DNA from: Isoetes taiwanensis
Lineage: Eukaryota; Streptophyta; Lycopodiopsida; Isoetales; Isoetaceae
Direction: 5' to 3'
Length of the DNA: 64,000 nt
NCBI GenBank assembly: GCA_021234155.1
Contig: JAJEKV010000011.1
Span: 5,657,132-5,721,131, forward strand
Made by a program: the position numbers and the translations under genes. Shown one piece after another: positions 1-11,900 of the stretch. Below the pieces are notes generated by a model, which saw only the letters and a program-made list of their open reading frames with translations, did not search any database and had not been told where the DNA came from. Position 1 is the first letter of the stretch. Each line of letters begins with the position of its first letter.

Positions 1-1
1 A

Positions 2-991
2 TTCCAAACAATTCCAAGTGGCCTCGGAGATTTGGCATGCGAGGTGGATGATTCGCATTGGAGCTTCTTTCTTTGTGAGTGTAATTTTGCTACTCTGAGT
101 TCATACATTGCTCAAACAATTGGAATTCTGTTTTAATTTGCACATCCTCTCCTCATGGTACTTGTCCATTCGATTCCTATTCAGAAGAGATGTCACCATG
201 TAATGGTTCACCCTGCTACATTCGGATTATTTCTAAGTGGAAGCAAGGCAGGTTTAGGCGGGGCATATGACCAATTTGCAAAGTTGATCCCGCCATCACC
301 GTTTGGCAAAGCTGCTCAATGGAGAATTCAAAGATATTCGATTACTACTACATTCCTGTTAATGCAAGGTAACATCTGCTTGTGAAGTTAAAAGATCCCC
401 TTCATTTTTAATTGTCAAGTGATTAGTTTTATCGAACTGTAGTGGCCATTGGAGCCTGTTTATATTAGTTGTTGATCAATTGGCATGCCAGAAGCTGAAC
501 AAGCCCTGCCCGTGCATTTTGCACTTTGATTCTTATGATCCCCTGCATGCAGATGTTCGAGGCTTCATAATTTTGTGAGTTATTTCAGGCGTACACATAT
601 TTATGGTTTCAGCATAGGTAATTAGGTTCTTATTTTAGGGATTGAACTCGGATTACATTTCCAGGTTCTTGAGTGACCTATTCAAGAGGTGGAAGCACGA
701 GGAATCAGCACTTCACAATGCTCCTTGCATACTGATGGATGCTCCCCAGCAACATAACAGCCAAGATTGTGGTATATATGTCATAAATTATGTGAATAGA
801 TTTATTCGAGATGTTTGTAGCACCAAAGATCAGGTAAATCACAATTCTGAATGACTTAAGAATTGTCACTTTTCAGATTATCATTTCTAAGAATTGTTCT
901 TTTTCAGGTTGTCATTACCCGGGATTGGTTCCAGAAGGAAGAGATAGACAATACCCGGCACTGTTTCATTAGTTTTGCAGAAATTGAGTGA
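2..991 (+). CDS. ULP2-type SUMO protease (peptidase C48), 3' part, multi-exon, truncated by window start
   Basis: This is the catalytic C-terminal part of a Ulp1/SENP-family cysteine protease, which matures SUMO and removes it from proteins. Proposed exons are ?-368, 443-574, 665-833 and 908-991, with GT/AG borders and matching phases. They read KIFDYYYIPVN, then SGHWSLFILVV (catalytic His), PCILHFDSYDP (catalytic Asp), and APQQHNSQDCGIYVINY (oxyanion Gln and catalytic Cys). The last exon gives VVITRDWFQKEEI and a stop at 989-991. All four active-site residues are present. The PCILHFDS wording resembles plant ULP2/SPF proteases more than ULP1, from memory of the family. The start of the exon ending at 368 is uncertain (271-325). 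An open stretch at 2-74 ending at a GTGAGT donor may be an earlier exon. Introns and an intact triad suggest a host gene, though C48 domains also ride in some plant transposons. Confidence 0.8.
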
Positions 992-1111
992 CTGTCTAGC
1001 CCAAGGGAAATCCACTTTCTATTTGCCCGAAGCCCCGGATCAGTTCTCTCGTCCAGTTACCCGTCTGCTGTTAAATGGCCCCCGAAAATAACAATGGATC
1101 TAATCTGTATA
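992..1111. other. 3' flank of the SUMO protease gene
   Basis: Short downstream region of the protease gene, ending at the A immediately before a Helitron terminus at 1112. No RNA gene or clear polyadenylation signal was recognised. Confidence 0.4.
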
Positions 1112-4100
1112 CTAGTAATGGTGCCCAGCGTTGCTGGGCATAAGTTGAGAACTTGAGACAAAACCTACTAACTCCTTGTCATAAATATAATATAATTAGG
1201 CAAATCCCGTAAGAAATTATCATTGGATGTGTGTGTCTGAGGGCTCTCAAAACCGTTGGACCTTTGGATGTTTATTATAGAGCCATGTGAGCTAAACTTG
1301 CAAATTAATTGTTGAGTTAAGTGTTGATCATTTGGAGTCCACATAGGTTGGAGATGCTACTGTTGTTACGTGATAAGCATTCTTTATGTAATGTTTGCAA
1401 TAAAGTTTCCTTGCAAATAGATTGTATTATAGAATGGTTATGCTACATAGGTTGGAGATATTGCAAATATTATTTAAAGGAGATATTGCAAATATTATTT
1501 AAAGAATGCTTATCAGGTAACAGTGGTAGCTGCATTATAGAAGGGTGCTTGCAGAAAGGTTGCATTATAGAAGGGTGTTGAAGGACATTCATGGAAATGG
1601 CCTTGTAGTGAAACAACATTATTGAGATTGCATTACTCTTAAGGATGTTGGAAAAAGCAAATAAACAACATACATAAAATCTATCATACAAAGTTTACCA
1701 TGTTCTATCATACAAAGTTTACCATGTTCTATAACTTTTGAAGGTCGTTTTGGTTTGTCCTAAATTTTTTGACAATGTATCTAAGTTGCAGAATAGTTCA
1801 CGGATAAATATAAATGCTTTCTGCTTATGAAGCCCCCAAAGTTTGAACAACCATTTTTCTCCAACAGCTGATTATGATCATGCATACAATTAATCTATAA
1901 AGATGGCTACCGCGAATGTAAGATCTAAAAAAAGATGATCAGAAAGCAAGATATTTTCCTCCATGAATATGGTGTCAGGTGCTAGATATTTTGCATTCAT
2001 GAAATATGTGATTTGTTTTATATGTTTGTCAAATCTATATAAGATGTAAGAATCAAAGGACGGTATCAGCTCTGTTTGCAAGACCAACATCTTTACAATT
2101 ATGCCTGCAACTAATCCATGGACAATACTTTATAATAAATAGATATATACCTTCATTTACCTTGCATACAGTTGAGCAATACCAAACTGAATCAAGAAGT
2201 GTTCAGTTGTAATTCATGTTTTAAAAGTTCCTTTTGCCAGGCGCAACATCAAAAGTCATATGGCGCATTTTTCCTCCTATTCCAGAGCCCCTTTTTCGTG
2301 TCTCTATAGAATATGACATCTTAGAAGTGAAAGCAAAACTTTCAGTAGAGTTCATGGATTCAACACCTCTGTTTCTGGCCATGGGCGTGCACCACCAATC
2401 TGCGCCATTTTCTTGGTTCAGAGTAAAATAAATACATGTAGCAACAATTGATAGAAAAAAAAAATTGATAGTTTCACCATATGCATGCTTGCCTAGATGA
2501 GTTGTACAACAGTCTTGTACTAAAAGGTAATTTGCAATAGTATCAAGAACTTCAAAAATATAGTTTGATACCACAAACACGATGTTACTTGGGCAAAACC
2601 TCAATGTCGGCGGACGGTTTTTATGTGCGAAACCTTCCAATCCACCGAGACCTACGCAATGTTGAGGCAGAGCTATAGTTTATTTTGTTTGAACATCAAG
2701 ATGTTAATTTATCTTTGATGTTTTGGCGGTCATATATCATCACAATATGGTAAAATCTGCAAAAGAAAACATCTTTTGTTCAACATCTCGTGATCATTGC
2801 TCAAATCATAAACGAAGACATCCGGTGATTGTTACTTGAATGGGTATCGTAGGTAGATTAAAACCTTCAGATTTGCAAATTCTATCAAACGTCCATAATC
2901 ATAATCATCAGTAATATCATAGGCATTGATTGGTCATTTGTGAGTCGCAAAATGCTTAAAAGGAAAAGTTCTTGGTCTTCTCCATTAGAGCCTTGCCATT
3001 GCATAAGCTTGTTAAACCCGCAAAAGAAGAGGTTCAAGATTATTTGTTAATGGCTTAAAAACCATGCAAAAGCAAACGGATTATCTCACTATCTGGGAGT
3101 GTGCCGCAGTATTGCATATACATGGTGCCCTGGAGAAATATCTACAACAAACAAACAGATGAAGATCCTAAAAGGCAAGGGATTAAAAGATGCACCTCAA
3201 GTAAATTGTAGATAGAGTTGGCAAAATTTTGTTTGCTCAAAAAAAAAAGAAGCCTTGCAGAACCGTGCCATGCACCTCTTGCAAAGACTCTCGATACCAA
3301 ACAATCATGCCATGCACCATTTCTAGATCAAATGCAATGCTTTATCTTCACTTGTGAAGAAAAGTACCTTACCCGACAAGAATGGGTGGCGAATATCTAA
3401 AGGGCTTTGATCTTCATTGGTGGCACCTTAGTTCTAAAGAAGGAATGGATGGTATGGTCTTGCTTGAACCGGGCGAGAAATGGCATCATTTTCATCCACT
3501 TACACCGTTTACTCTTTGTGATGCTCCTTGCTTGAAGTCCCCCGCTCTGCATTCTGCAAAACAAATAATATTATGGACCGTTATGATGCAAGATTTCCTG
3601 TGTGTATATGTGGATGTTCTTACCTAAAGAGCAACGTCGTCATATTGCTCATATGAGCCCACTGGTTCCGGAAGTGAATAAATACAGGCCCATCCATATA
3701 TTGCTTTTGTTGGCGTTAAATCATAGACTTGACTGCTTTGTTCAATCACCTGGACAATACGAAGATTTAGACCTTGTCTCGACCCCCACCCAACGGCCTT
3801 CAGCCTCCCAGCAGCCGCTTCCAAAACCTTCCTTCCTGTCTCGAAAGGGCGTCCTTTTTTTTAATTGACTGCTGCAACACATAGGAATTTTTCGGAAGGG
3901 CTCTATAGCTCTTGCAAAAATTCCTTCTCACGCCTGCTCTGCTAGAATAAAGCTTCCTTGTGTGTTACCGACTCTTTATTGCAGTAGGAATCCATGTGAG
4001 TTCATAAAGCCAAATTAAAAATCTTACTAAATCAAGCCCAGAAGAAGAAAGAAAATGTGAACTGCTCTTGCAAAGCATCCGCAGCCGCAACCCATAGATT

Positions 4101-4383
4101 GTTCCAGGAACCCTAGCAAAAGAAAACCCAAACTCTGTTGCTATGGCCAGTGCCCAGCTCAACCATCGGCAGTCCGCAACCCAGAGATTGTTCCAGAAGA
4201 TGCGTTCTGGAGGAGGAGCTAGCAGCTCGAAGGTGCTACTGCCGCCTCGCTAACCCTAGCAAAAAAAACCATCTTATATTAAGAATCTGACGTGGCATCA
4301 TCTCCTCCATTGATTTCATCAAATCTGGGCCGCCCAAATTAGGGCTGGGTCCAACACTTACACAATAACATTATAATATAAGA
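1112..4383 (-). mobile_element. Non-autonomous Helitron (copy 1), complete, 3.27 kb
   Basis: On the minus strand the element starts TCTTATATTATAATG at 4383 and ends with the hairpin GCCCAGCAACGCTGGGC, then ACCATTA and CTAG at 1115-1112. The host bases are A before TC and T after CTAG, as expected for Helitron insertion between A and T without target duplication. The same hairpin plus CTAG recurs at 54834-54862 and 56816-56843. The 5' end, with CCCTAATTTGGGCGG about 38 bases inside, recurs at 44925 and 57116. No Rep/helicase is present, so mobility would need a helper. The interior is AT-rich with only short frames; no captured gene could be identified with confidence. Confidence 0.85.
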
Positions 4384-4530
4384 TTGAATGTAATTTGAGT
4401 AAACTGTATGCACATATGAATATAAGAAATGAACTTTCTGTGAAATATTTGTCAATGTGGAATATGAGACAATTCTATGAAATATTGGTCAATGTGAAAT
4501 ATTGGTCAATGTGTCAATGTCCCTTGATAA
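4384..4530. repeat. Short tandem repeat between Helitron and MULE
   Basis: The unit GAAATATTGGTCAATGTG and degenerate versions (GAAATATTTGTCAATGTG) repeat several times between 4440 and 4520. No coding signal was seen. Confidence 0.5.
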
Positions 4531-5030
4531 TTATGTTGTGATCCCCGCCTCCGGGATCACAACATAATTATTGGGGATCCCCTCCTCCGGGATCACTACG
4601 TGCGTGGCTGTGGATCCCCTCCTCCGGGATCACACGTCCGCGAAAAAAACATTATTTAATTTCAATGGTATGGATATTATTTTCGATATTAAGGGATTCA
4701 TTGTAGATGCCGGATGATCCCCTCCTCCGGGATCACAACATAATTAATGGGGATCCCCTCCTCCGGGATCACACGTCCGCGAAAAAAGCATTATTTAATT
4801 TCAATGGTATGGTTACTATTTTCGATATTAAGGCATATTCTTCTGTAGATGCCGTGTGATCCCCACCTCCGGGATCACAACATAATTAATGGGGATCCCC
4901 TCCTCCGGGATCACACGTCCGCGAAAAAAGCATTATTTAATTTCAATGGTATGGTTACTATTTTCTATATTAAGGCATATTCTTCTGTAGATGCCGTGTG
5001 ATCCCCACCTCCGGGATCACACGTCCGGTT
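4531..5030. repeat. Left terminal palindrome array of the MULE
   Basis: An array of the quasi-palindrome GATCCC-CTCCTCC-GGGATC (spacer CTCCTCC, CACCTCC or GCCTCC), set in a larger unit of about 140 bp. ACGTCCGCG marks units at 4634, 4773 and 4915, with a shorter last unit at 5021. Between them lies a conserved AT-rich segment (TTATTTAATTTCAATGGTATGG). The first palindrome has extended 18-base arms (TAATTATGTTGTGATCCC and its complement). Motif orientation is opposite to the array right of the transposase gene, so the two arrays act as long, repeat-built inverted ends. Confidence 0.75.
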
Positions 5031-5164
5031 CTTAAATGTCCCAATTTAACCTCACTGGTTTGATTTATTAAATGAGTTGCGTTGCCCCCTAAGTTATCGT
5101 ATGTAGTGAGAACAATTGAAAGTAAACTCATAAATGACTTAACATGTTCTGTTCAACTGCATAC

Positions 5165-7968
5165 TTACAATAACCCCTCCATCTCAACTTGCTTCCAGCT
5201 CTTCTTGATTTCCTTGTCCTTCCTGTTCCCAAGCTCTATCAAAGGCTTGAGCCTGGCCAAACTATTTCCACACTTCTCTTCAATTGCCAAGGTGGGGAGA
5301 GTTGTTATGGCTATCATGTTGGTGCCCCCAACATCATTCATTCTCTCTAGCCTAGTGTCGAGTTGTCTCATAAGAGAATCAGTAGCAACAAGCATGCTAG
5401 GATCTTTTTCTGCCCTTGACACCACTCTAGCAATTACTTCCTGTAAGGATGCACGAGTCTTATCCAAGTTAAACCTTCTCTCCATTTGGGAGAGAGACTC
5501 CTCTCCCAAGCATACAATGTCGGCCACATCTTCACATGGGTTTCCCTCCCCAGGAACTATCTCCTCACATGGCCTCAACTGGTCCATGCCCCCAGCAATT
5601 GTCCCATATTGGGACCCAAGCACATGTAAAAGATCCTGATCTCTGTAGTTGCCCAGCAATTGCATAACCTTAACCTGGTGTTTACACAAGTTGCCCTTGG
5701 CTCCCCAAGGGCAGTCACAGCATGCCCAATTCTTGTGTGCCCCGTTCACAAAGTAAGGACCTAGCCCTAGAGTACGTTCGCTTTGCACTTCTGCCTCACC
5801 TTCCTCGAAGTTGGTGAATGTGACTTGTTCATCAGCAATCTTCCTTGCACCTCGTATGGCGCACTCTATTATCTCCTCCTGGGATGTGTTTACTACAAAG
5901 CCTGCTTCATTCATGGACCTACAACACAAAGGAATCATATAAACACAAAGGCTAGAGAGAAGGATTAGATGTGTAGGAACTATACATGATGTATGTCATG
6001 TATGTCTCCACGTTATTGGTTAGGATGTAGAGCAGCCAATCAATCCTCCTTCCTCGAAGTGCACGTTTAGAAATGCCCAGGCGCCTCTTCAAGGCACAAT
6101 GCCATGCCTCTATGGCAGCATTTGTCTCTTGGTTAGAGTGAGGGTACATCCTTGTAGCCAACACCCATTGACAAATGTTTTTAGTCCACTCCTTACTCAT
6201 GTAGGCTGCCAGCTTAGGGTATTGAGGATACTTCCTCACTAACTCTTCCAATTTCCTAGTGGCCTCTTTCCTCACAGCTTCCCTGTACTCTTCCCCATAC
6301 TCATTGTCTCCAAGAGGGCCTTCTGTCCTGTACATAATGTAACCAAGCTCCTTGAACAACTCGTTTCGATCCACCTTGTTCTTCACATTCTTACGCAACC
6401 ATTTAATCCATGCCCTCCTCACGTGCCAAATGCATATTTGCACGGGTACATTAGGGAAAACCTACAAAAATAACCAAGGTTAGTACACATGGAATCACAA
6501 CCAAGGATTAAGTTTCAACAACTTACATTATGGGCATCATCCGTAATGATGCAAGAAGGTTGCCATTCAGGATCATCTTGGCATAAGGATTCCTTTAGTG
6601 CTTGCATCCACTTTGTTATAGCTCCACTCTCTTGAGAATTGGTTAGAACATAAGCCAATGGCAAACCATTGGAATATTCATCAAAGGCGATGAGTGTGAA
6701 AAGATAGAACCTGCACAAACATACATACCCAATAAATCAATGTACAAAATGAAGGTTCAAGAAAAATCATACCTCTTGTCATTTGTTTTGAAGGTAGAGT
6801 CCATGCAAATGGCTCCATTCTTACCAAATCTCAACATGAATTCCCTTTGGATTGGAGTCATAACTCCTAACTGAAACAAGTCTCCTTGCTCATACATGAA
6901 CACCGAATCTTGGTGTTGTTGAACCCACATATAGATGCTAGTTGGAAGATCATCATGCAGCTTCCATGTGTTACGAACAACTCCCTTCTCAACATTGTAT
7001 ACGTCCCGAATTTTGAGCACATCATCCCTACACATGCTTTCAGTTCCATGCACATCACGCTTCAATCTCCATCTCTCTTCATGCATGTTCATGACACTAC
7101 GTGGAGTGTGCCATTGCACAAGCTTTTCTCGGACCCAATCCTTCAATTCTTGTGAGATCCAGGGTGCTAACTTGAACTTAATCCCTTGCCGAGGGTCAAT
7201 GGACTTACCATGGCAAGGCAAACCTTGGATATTCTTGTGATCAAACCCATAATAAGTGATATGTGAAAATTCTGGAAGGAGATAGAGTTGTCTGATTGTG
7301 AAATGGCACTGGCAGCCCCTACGTACACCCTCTCCCCTCTGAACCCTTTTTCTGCGTCTACCCGATGGACGTGGTCCATCCTCAACCACATGAGTGTTTG
7401 CTGTCATGTCTTGAGGTCCATATGAACACCAATATCTGTATTATGCAAATACAAGTTAATGTAGACCTAAGTGTAATTCTAAAAGAACCACTTCAAATGA
7501 ATCAAAATAACTTCAAGCAAACACAATAACTTCTTGGTTCACTCAATGATGATTTCCAATTAAAAACACATGAATCTAACAATGTCTATACCTCTTCAAG
7601 GTCAAGTAGGAATCTTTGTAGGGTCTTTTTAACACTCTCTCAGCCTCGGAGCTCCGGAGATAGAAGTTGCAAGGTGCTTGGGAATTCTTCTGCTCCCCAA
7701 GGATAAAATCTTGAACCCGGTTGGTGTGGATGTAGCAGGTCCACAAAGCAAAGATCCGCCCACCCCTTGAATAGTAGGTACCGATGCTCTTCAGGATACC
7801 AATGGAGATTGCCATGATCAAACAACCCATTTGGAGGTGATTCTGGGCCTGTATTTCAGCCCTTAGTCTGAGAAAAATACTCAAAATATAAATGGGAATG
7901 CATGTCTCTTCATTGAAATGACTTAGTAATCGATTATCTCTTCTCTCTTCTCCTCTAGTTCGGTCCAT
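5165..7968 (-). CDS. MULE transposase with DDE domain and SWIM zinc finger, five exons
   Basis: Predicted exons (minus strand) are 7968-7592, 7435-6773, 6710-6527, 6461-5986 and 5918-5165. Every junction has GT/AG and compatible phase, giving 817 residues without a stop. Exon 1-2 join as TLKR/YWCSYGPQD. A cysteine-rich segment GCQCHF follows. The first catalytic Asp lies in CMDSTFKTNDKR, the second in CIITDDAHN, and the Glu near NAAIEAWHCALKRR. The SWIM finger CCDCPWGAKGNLCKHQ (CxCx6CxH) is in the last exon. Such proteins cut and paste MULE DNA. The first 80 or so residues are uncertain: a second frame at 7825-7640 (LHWYPEEHRYLLFKGWADLCF) also looks protein-like, so exon 1 may contain a frameshift or an unseen intron. 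Confidence 0.8.
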
Positions 7969-8309
7969 GCCTGCGGCATTCCGGCTCCTCTACCGGGGCT
8001 ACTTCGACATGCAGCAGAGAGAAACCAGAGAAACAACGTACTCAGGAGTGATCCCGGAGGATGGTCTCGAGAACTTCCACGTGTCCTCATTCGAAAGTGG
8101 CGGTCAGGTGCATGGGCGGCAAGTTCAAACCTGGACCGTTGGGTGGGTCTACGCTTCAATCTCCAACGCCCATACGCTTTCATATGCCGGCCTCTCGAAT
8201 CAGGTGCAATCAAGCGGCCGATCCCGGAGGTCGGAATCGCGAACGGCCGATAACCGCCGCCGCTAACGGCCGTGCACACGTGGCGGTCGGCGTCCCGGGC
8301 GGATAACGG

Positions 8310-8911
8310 GGTCGTGGGGGCGTGATCCCGAGGATGGGATCGGCCCCGCCATGGATGTGATCCCTGAGGTGGGGATCACCACTACCATATCGGAGAGGAT
8401 ATCGACTGTGCCCCTCGTGGATCCCGTGAGGAGGGGATCACCGAAGCGCGATCCCGAGGAGGGGATCTACTACCGATAACCGCCGCCGCAACAACGTGAG
8501 ACGCGGGCGACATCGCCAGTCAGCTCGACGGGATCCCTGAGGGCGGGATCACCCAATACACCGCGGGCGGCCATCGTGGCATCTCTCGTCGTCGTCCCCG
8601 GGCGATAACGGGTGGGGGGGCGTGATCCCGGAGGATGGGATCACGGCCCTGCCATGGATGTGATCCCGGAGGTGGGGATCACCACAACCGATATCGGGAG
8701 AGGATATCGACCAGGCCCTCGTGATCCCGGAGGAGGGGATCACCGAGCGTGATCCTGGAGGAGGGGATCTCTGCGGACGGCGGAGATTCGACGGGGTTTG
8801 GGACGGCCCGGATCGACCTGACAGGTACGTGCATGTGTCAGTACGGAAAAATAGGGGTCCCCAAACGGATCCCGTCGAGAACGCCTGGGGATTCCGGAGG
8901 ACGGGATCTCT
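8310..8911. repeat. Right terminal palindrome array of the MULE
   Basis: Repeated GATCCCGGAGGAGGGGATCAC and variants (GAGGTGGGGATC, GAGGATGGGATC) are the reverse complement of the left-array motif. They are embedded in GC-rich sequence with repeated GATAACCGCCGCCG and GCCATGGATGTGATCCC segments. This array is more degenerate than the left one. It is cut at 8911 by the CACTA-like element and resumes at 14276-14300 (AGCTCCGGGATCCCCGAATCC). Confidence 0.7.
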
Positions 8912-11900
8912 CACAAGGCACCCAAAATTAAAACACTACATGGTTCTTTTCATGGTTATGACTAGAAAACCGTTCCACAAAACCAATGGGTGTTTGGGGG
9001 TTAATTTCATTAAAAACCATATGTGGGTAACTTAATGGGTTCTCTTGTAAGGTTTGGTGGAGTGGTATTATGGCATGGTAAGTGCAATGGCTTCTTTTGT
9101 AGAGTTGGTCAAAGTGGTATTACATATTGGTAAAATGATGTGGTATAATTATAGTGTTTTAAGGCTATGGTTTGCCCAACTGGTATAACATGATAGTTTA
9201 ATATAATGCTCTATTCATGTGATTCATAACGTGGTTGGTTATTGTGGTAAACTGGCATGGTTAAATGTCATGGTAAATGGACGTCTTCCCCGCTGTGTTT
9301 GTTCTAAGTGTGCATGGTTCTGTTATACATTAGTTTCATGGTTATCATCTATAAATCCATAATGTTAACCATTATCTTCATGGTTATCATTTATAACCAG
9401 TAACGTTGTGTTGTTTGAAGCATTTCAAATTTAGGAGAATAAAATTATTTGGTTATCATATATAACTAGTAATGTTTTGTTCTTTGAAGCATTTCAAGTT
9501 CAAGAAACTAAAACTACCGATTATCATTTTCAACCAGTAATGTCTATGTTGTTTAAAGCAAGGGGATTTGAACCCCAACCATTTCCAAAACTCATAAACA
9601 ACGATGAAGTTATTGCCGAAATTCGCGATAGAACAAATTTAAATCATAGCGGAAGTAAAAGTCAATGCAGCAAAAAGTACTATCTTGCACTTGTATTTAA
9701 GTTTAAGTGCATACATAATCACCTCTAGTTTAATGCGGGCCTTAACAAGGCCCAGAATTCATCTACCTTATGAATCCGAATCGACATGCATATCTAAGTC
9801 ATCTGAAGTTTTAAAAATGGGCCTCTGGCATGCATCAGCCAGTCTTTATCTCTGTATTGTTCAAAGTTCCAATATATCTTCTCTTCTGCAAGTATTGATT
9901 AGAATTATGTTCTCTTTTCAAACAATGTACTAAGTTACTTTATTCAAGCATTGCACACCTGACCTTCATATCACTTCTTGATAGAAGATGGATGCCATAG
10001 CCAGAGCTTGGTTCTCTGTTAAAAACGGGGATAAAAGATTAGTGGAAAACAAAGGAATATGAAAAAGGCAAAATGTTAAGAATTAATGGAATGCGGGAGG
10101 ATGTTGTTGTTGCTTGTAAATAGTTTAACTCCATCTTTAAACTGCCAATAAATAGAACCATTCAATACAAATGCTACAAAAAGAAAAGGGGCAATTCATA
10201 GCCATGGCCGGTGACTATAATCTAAAACCTGGGAAGAGTGAATTGAGCTTACCTGCGATAAGCCAATGGAATGGCTTTCCAAGTATCGAACTTGCAAATG
10301 AAAATGTTCGCTTAGGAATCGAAACCTGCAAATGAAAATGGTTATTTTGAGAAGCAAAGGGAGGGATGTAATAAATTAAATAAGAGTCCAAACGATCTTA
10401 GATGCCATCGTCGATACAGTGCCTTTGTTGAACCTGGAAACTGCAATGTTTAGCTCATTCCATTCTGGAAAGTTTAAGACAGATAAGAACCTTACCTGGT
10501 CTGTGTTAATCGCAGGATTCTGCCATAGCCCAGCTTTGTGCACCAGACGCCGTAGCTCAAAATGGAGAGCCTTAAAGAAAACACTCTAGTTCCATAAGAA
10601 AACACATATATCCTCAAGCTTCCTACAGTTTAAATAGAACATCGATCAGAAGCAAAAATTAGGGGATAAGCATATAAACAAATATCGTAAGAAAAACCTG
10701 GATTTGCCGGATGGAACTGAGGAATCGCATTGCGCCATAGCTACATCGCTTCATGCAAATAGAGGAAGATTCACAGTCTAGCGATCAAGGAAGCATTCTT
10801 GAGCTCAAGACGCAGCGTAATAGTCTTTCTATTTGCACAGAACAATGCGCTAGCCGCCATGGCTATGGCGCATCTATTTTCAAAAATAACAAAAAGCATA
10901 AGGTTCTCAGGTTCGAACCATTTGAATATGACAGACTGCCAGCAAGCACACAGCCTCCCACCTAGCCGTTATTTCGGCCGTTGCGTGCATTTTCCCTTTA
11001 ATTTGATAATATTTCAAATCCTATGTTATTTTGTAACAAAGACAAAGAGCAGATGCAACAAAGAGCAGATTCGGAGGAGCTTCAAATTTAACAATGAGCA
11101 GATCAAATATTTTCTCCATAACAAATTCGGCGAAGCTCTGCCATAGCCGTTCTGCTTCCACCATCTGCAGATCAGGGCATGTTTTTTCTTCATCTATAGA
11201 ACAGATCAAACAGCGGAAGAACAATTCAAACAAGGGAAGCGACTTTTTCTCCATCTGAAGAGCAGATCAAACAGGGGAAGCGGCTGAGAGGCAACAAACA
11301 GACCTGCGAATCCCTCCGAGCTCTGGCGGCGGCAAGCTCTGGCACGAAGAACCCTAACCTAAAAAAAAAAACCTAGCCTGGGCAGCCGGTCGAGCGGAAT
11401 GGGCGAACCCAAGCCCCATTCCGTGTTATTGGATGCTGCCATGCGTCGATAAAAGACTGGTTCCCAGCAAAAAGAACGGACCCAACTTCTATATTGTTAT
11501 TTTGTAGGGAAAAACTACAAAATATTCTTATGTTTTGTCAAAATCCATGAGATGCCCCTCAGTTCTATTTTATTCATGGGATGCTCTTGCTTAGCATTAC
11601 AATATTTTATACCTTTTAAAGTTGTTCAAATACCTTTACGACTTATCTTAAGACTTACGTTAATTCATGAAGCTAAGATTCTTGATAATTTACCAAATGC
11701 TTTTGCTAATTAAATTTCAAATGATTGAGACTTGATTCTAGACTTATCCTTCAACGTCCTCAATTTTACTAGAACATAGTGCATCTGACTATCCACATCC
11801 TATGTAGCATTGTCAGTTCCATCAAAATCGAGAAAATCTTGCTTTGCTTTGCGCCTCTGGTTAACGAATTCGACCTTCAATTCTTTCTTGAACTCTAGAT

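Larger units (their letters stand above)
4531..8911 (-). mobile_element. Mutator-like element (MULE) with SWIM transposase and palindrome-array ends
   Basis: The element is defined by a spliced MULE transposase (5165-7968, minus) lying between two oppositely oriented arrays of the GATCCC/GGGATC palindrome (4531-5030 and about 8310-8911). The right array continues after the nested CACTA-like insertion, at 14273-14300. Outer borders were not fixed: I could not find the 9-bp target duplication expected of MULEs. Confidence 0.7.

Noticed and set aside
2221-2640. 139-codon minus-strand open frame inside Helitron copy 1
   Set aside because: No recognisable domain, and composition is like the AT-rich surroundings. 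The plus strand is also partly open, so there is no support for a captured gene.
4531-5030. Palindrome array as a CRISPR-like array or satellite
   Set aside because: This is a plant nuclear context, the units contain palindromes rather than unique spacers, and mirrored arrays flank a transposase gene.
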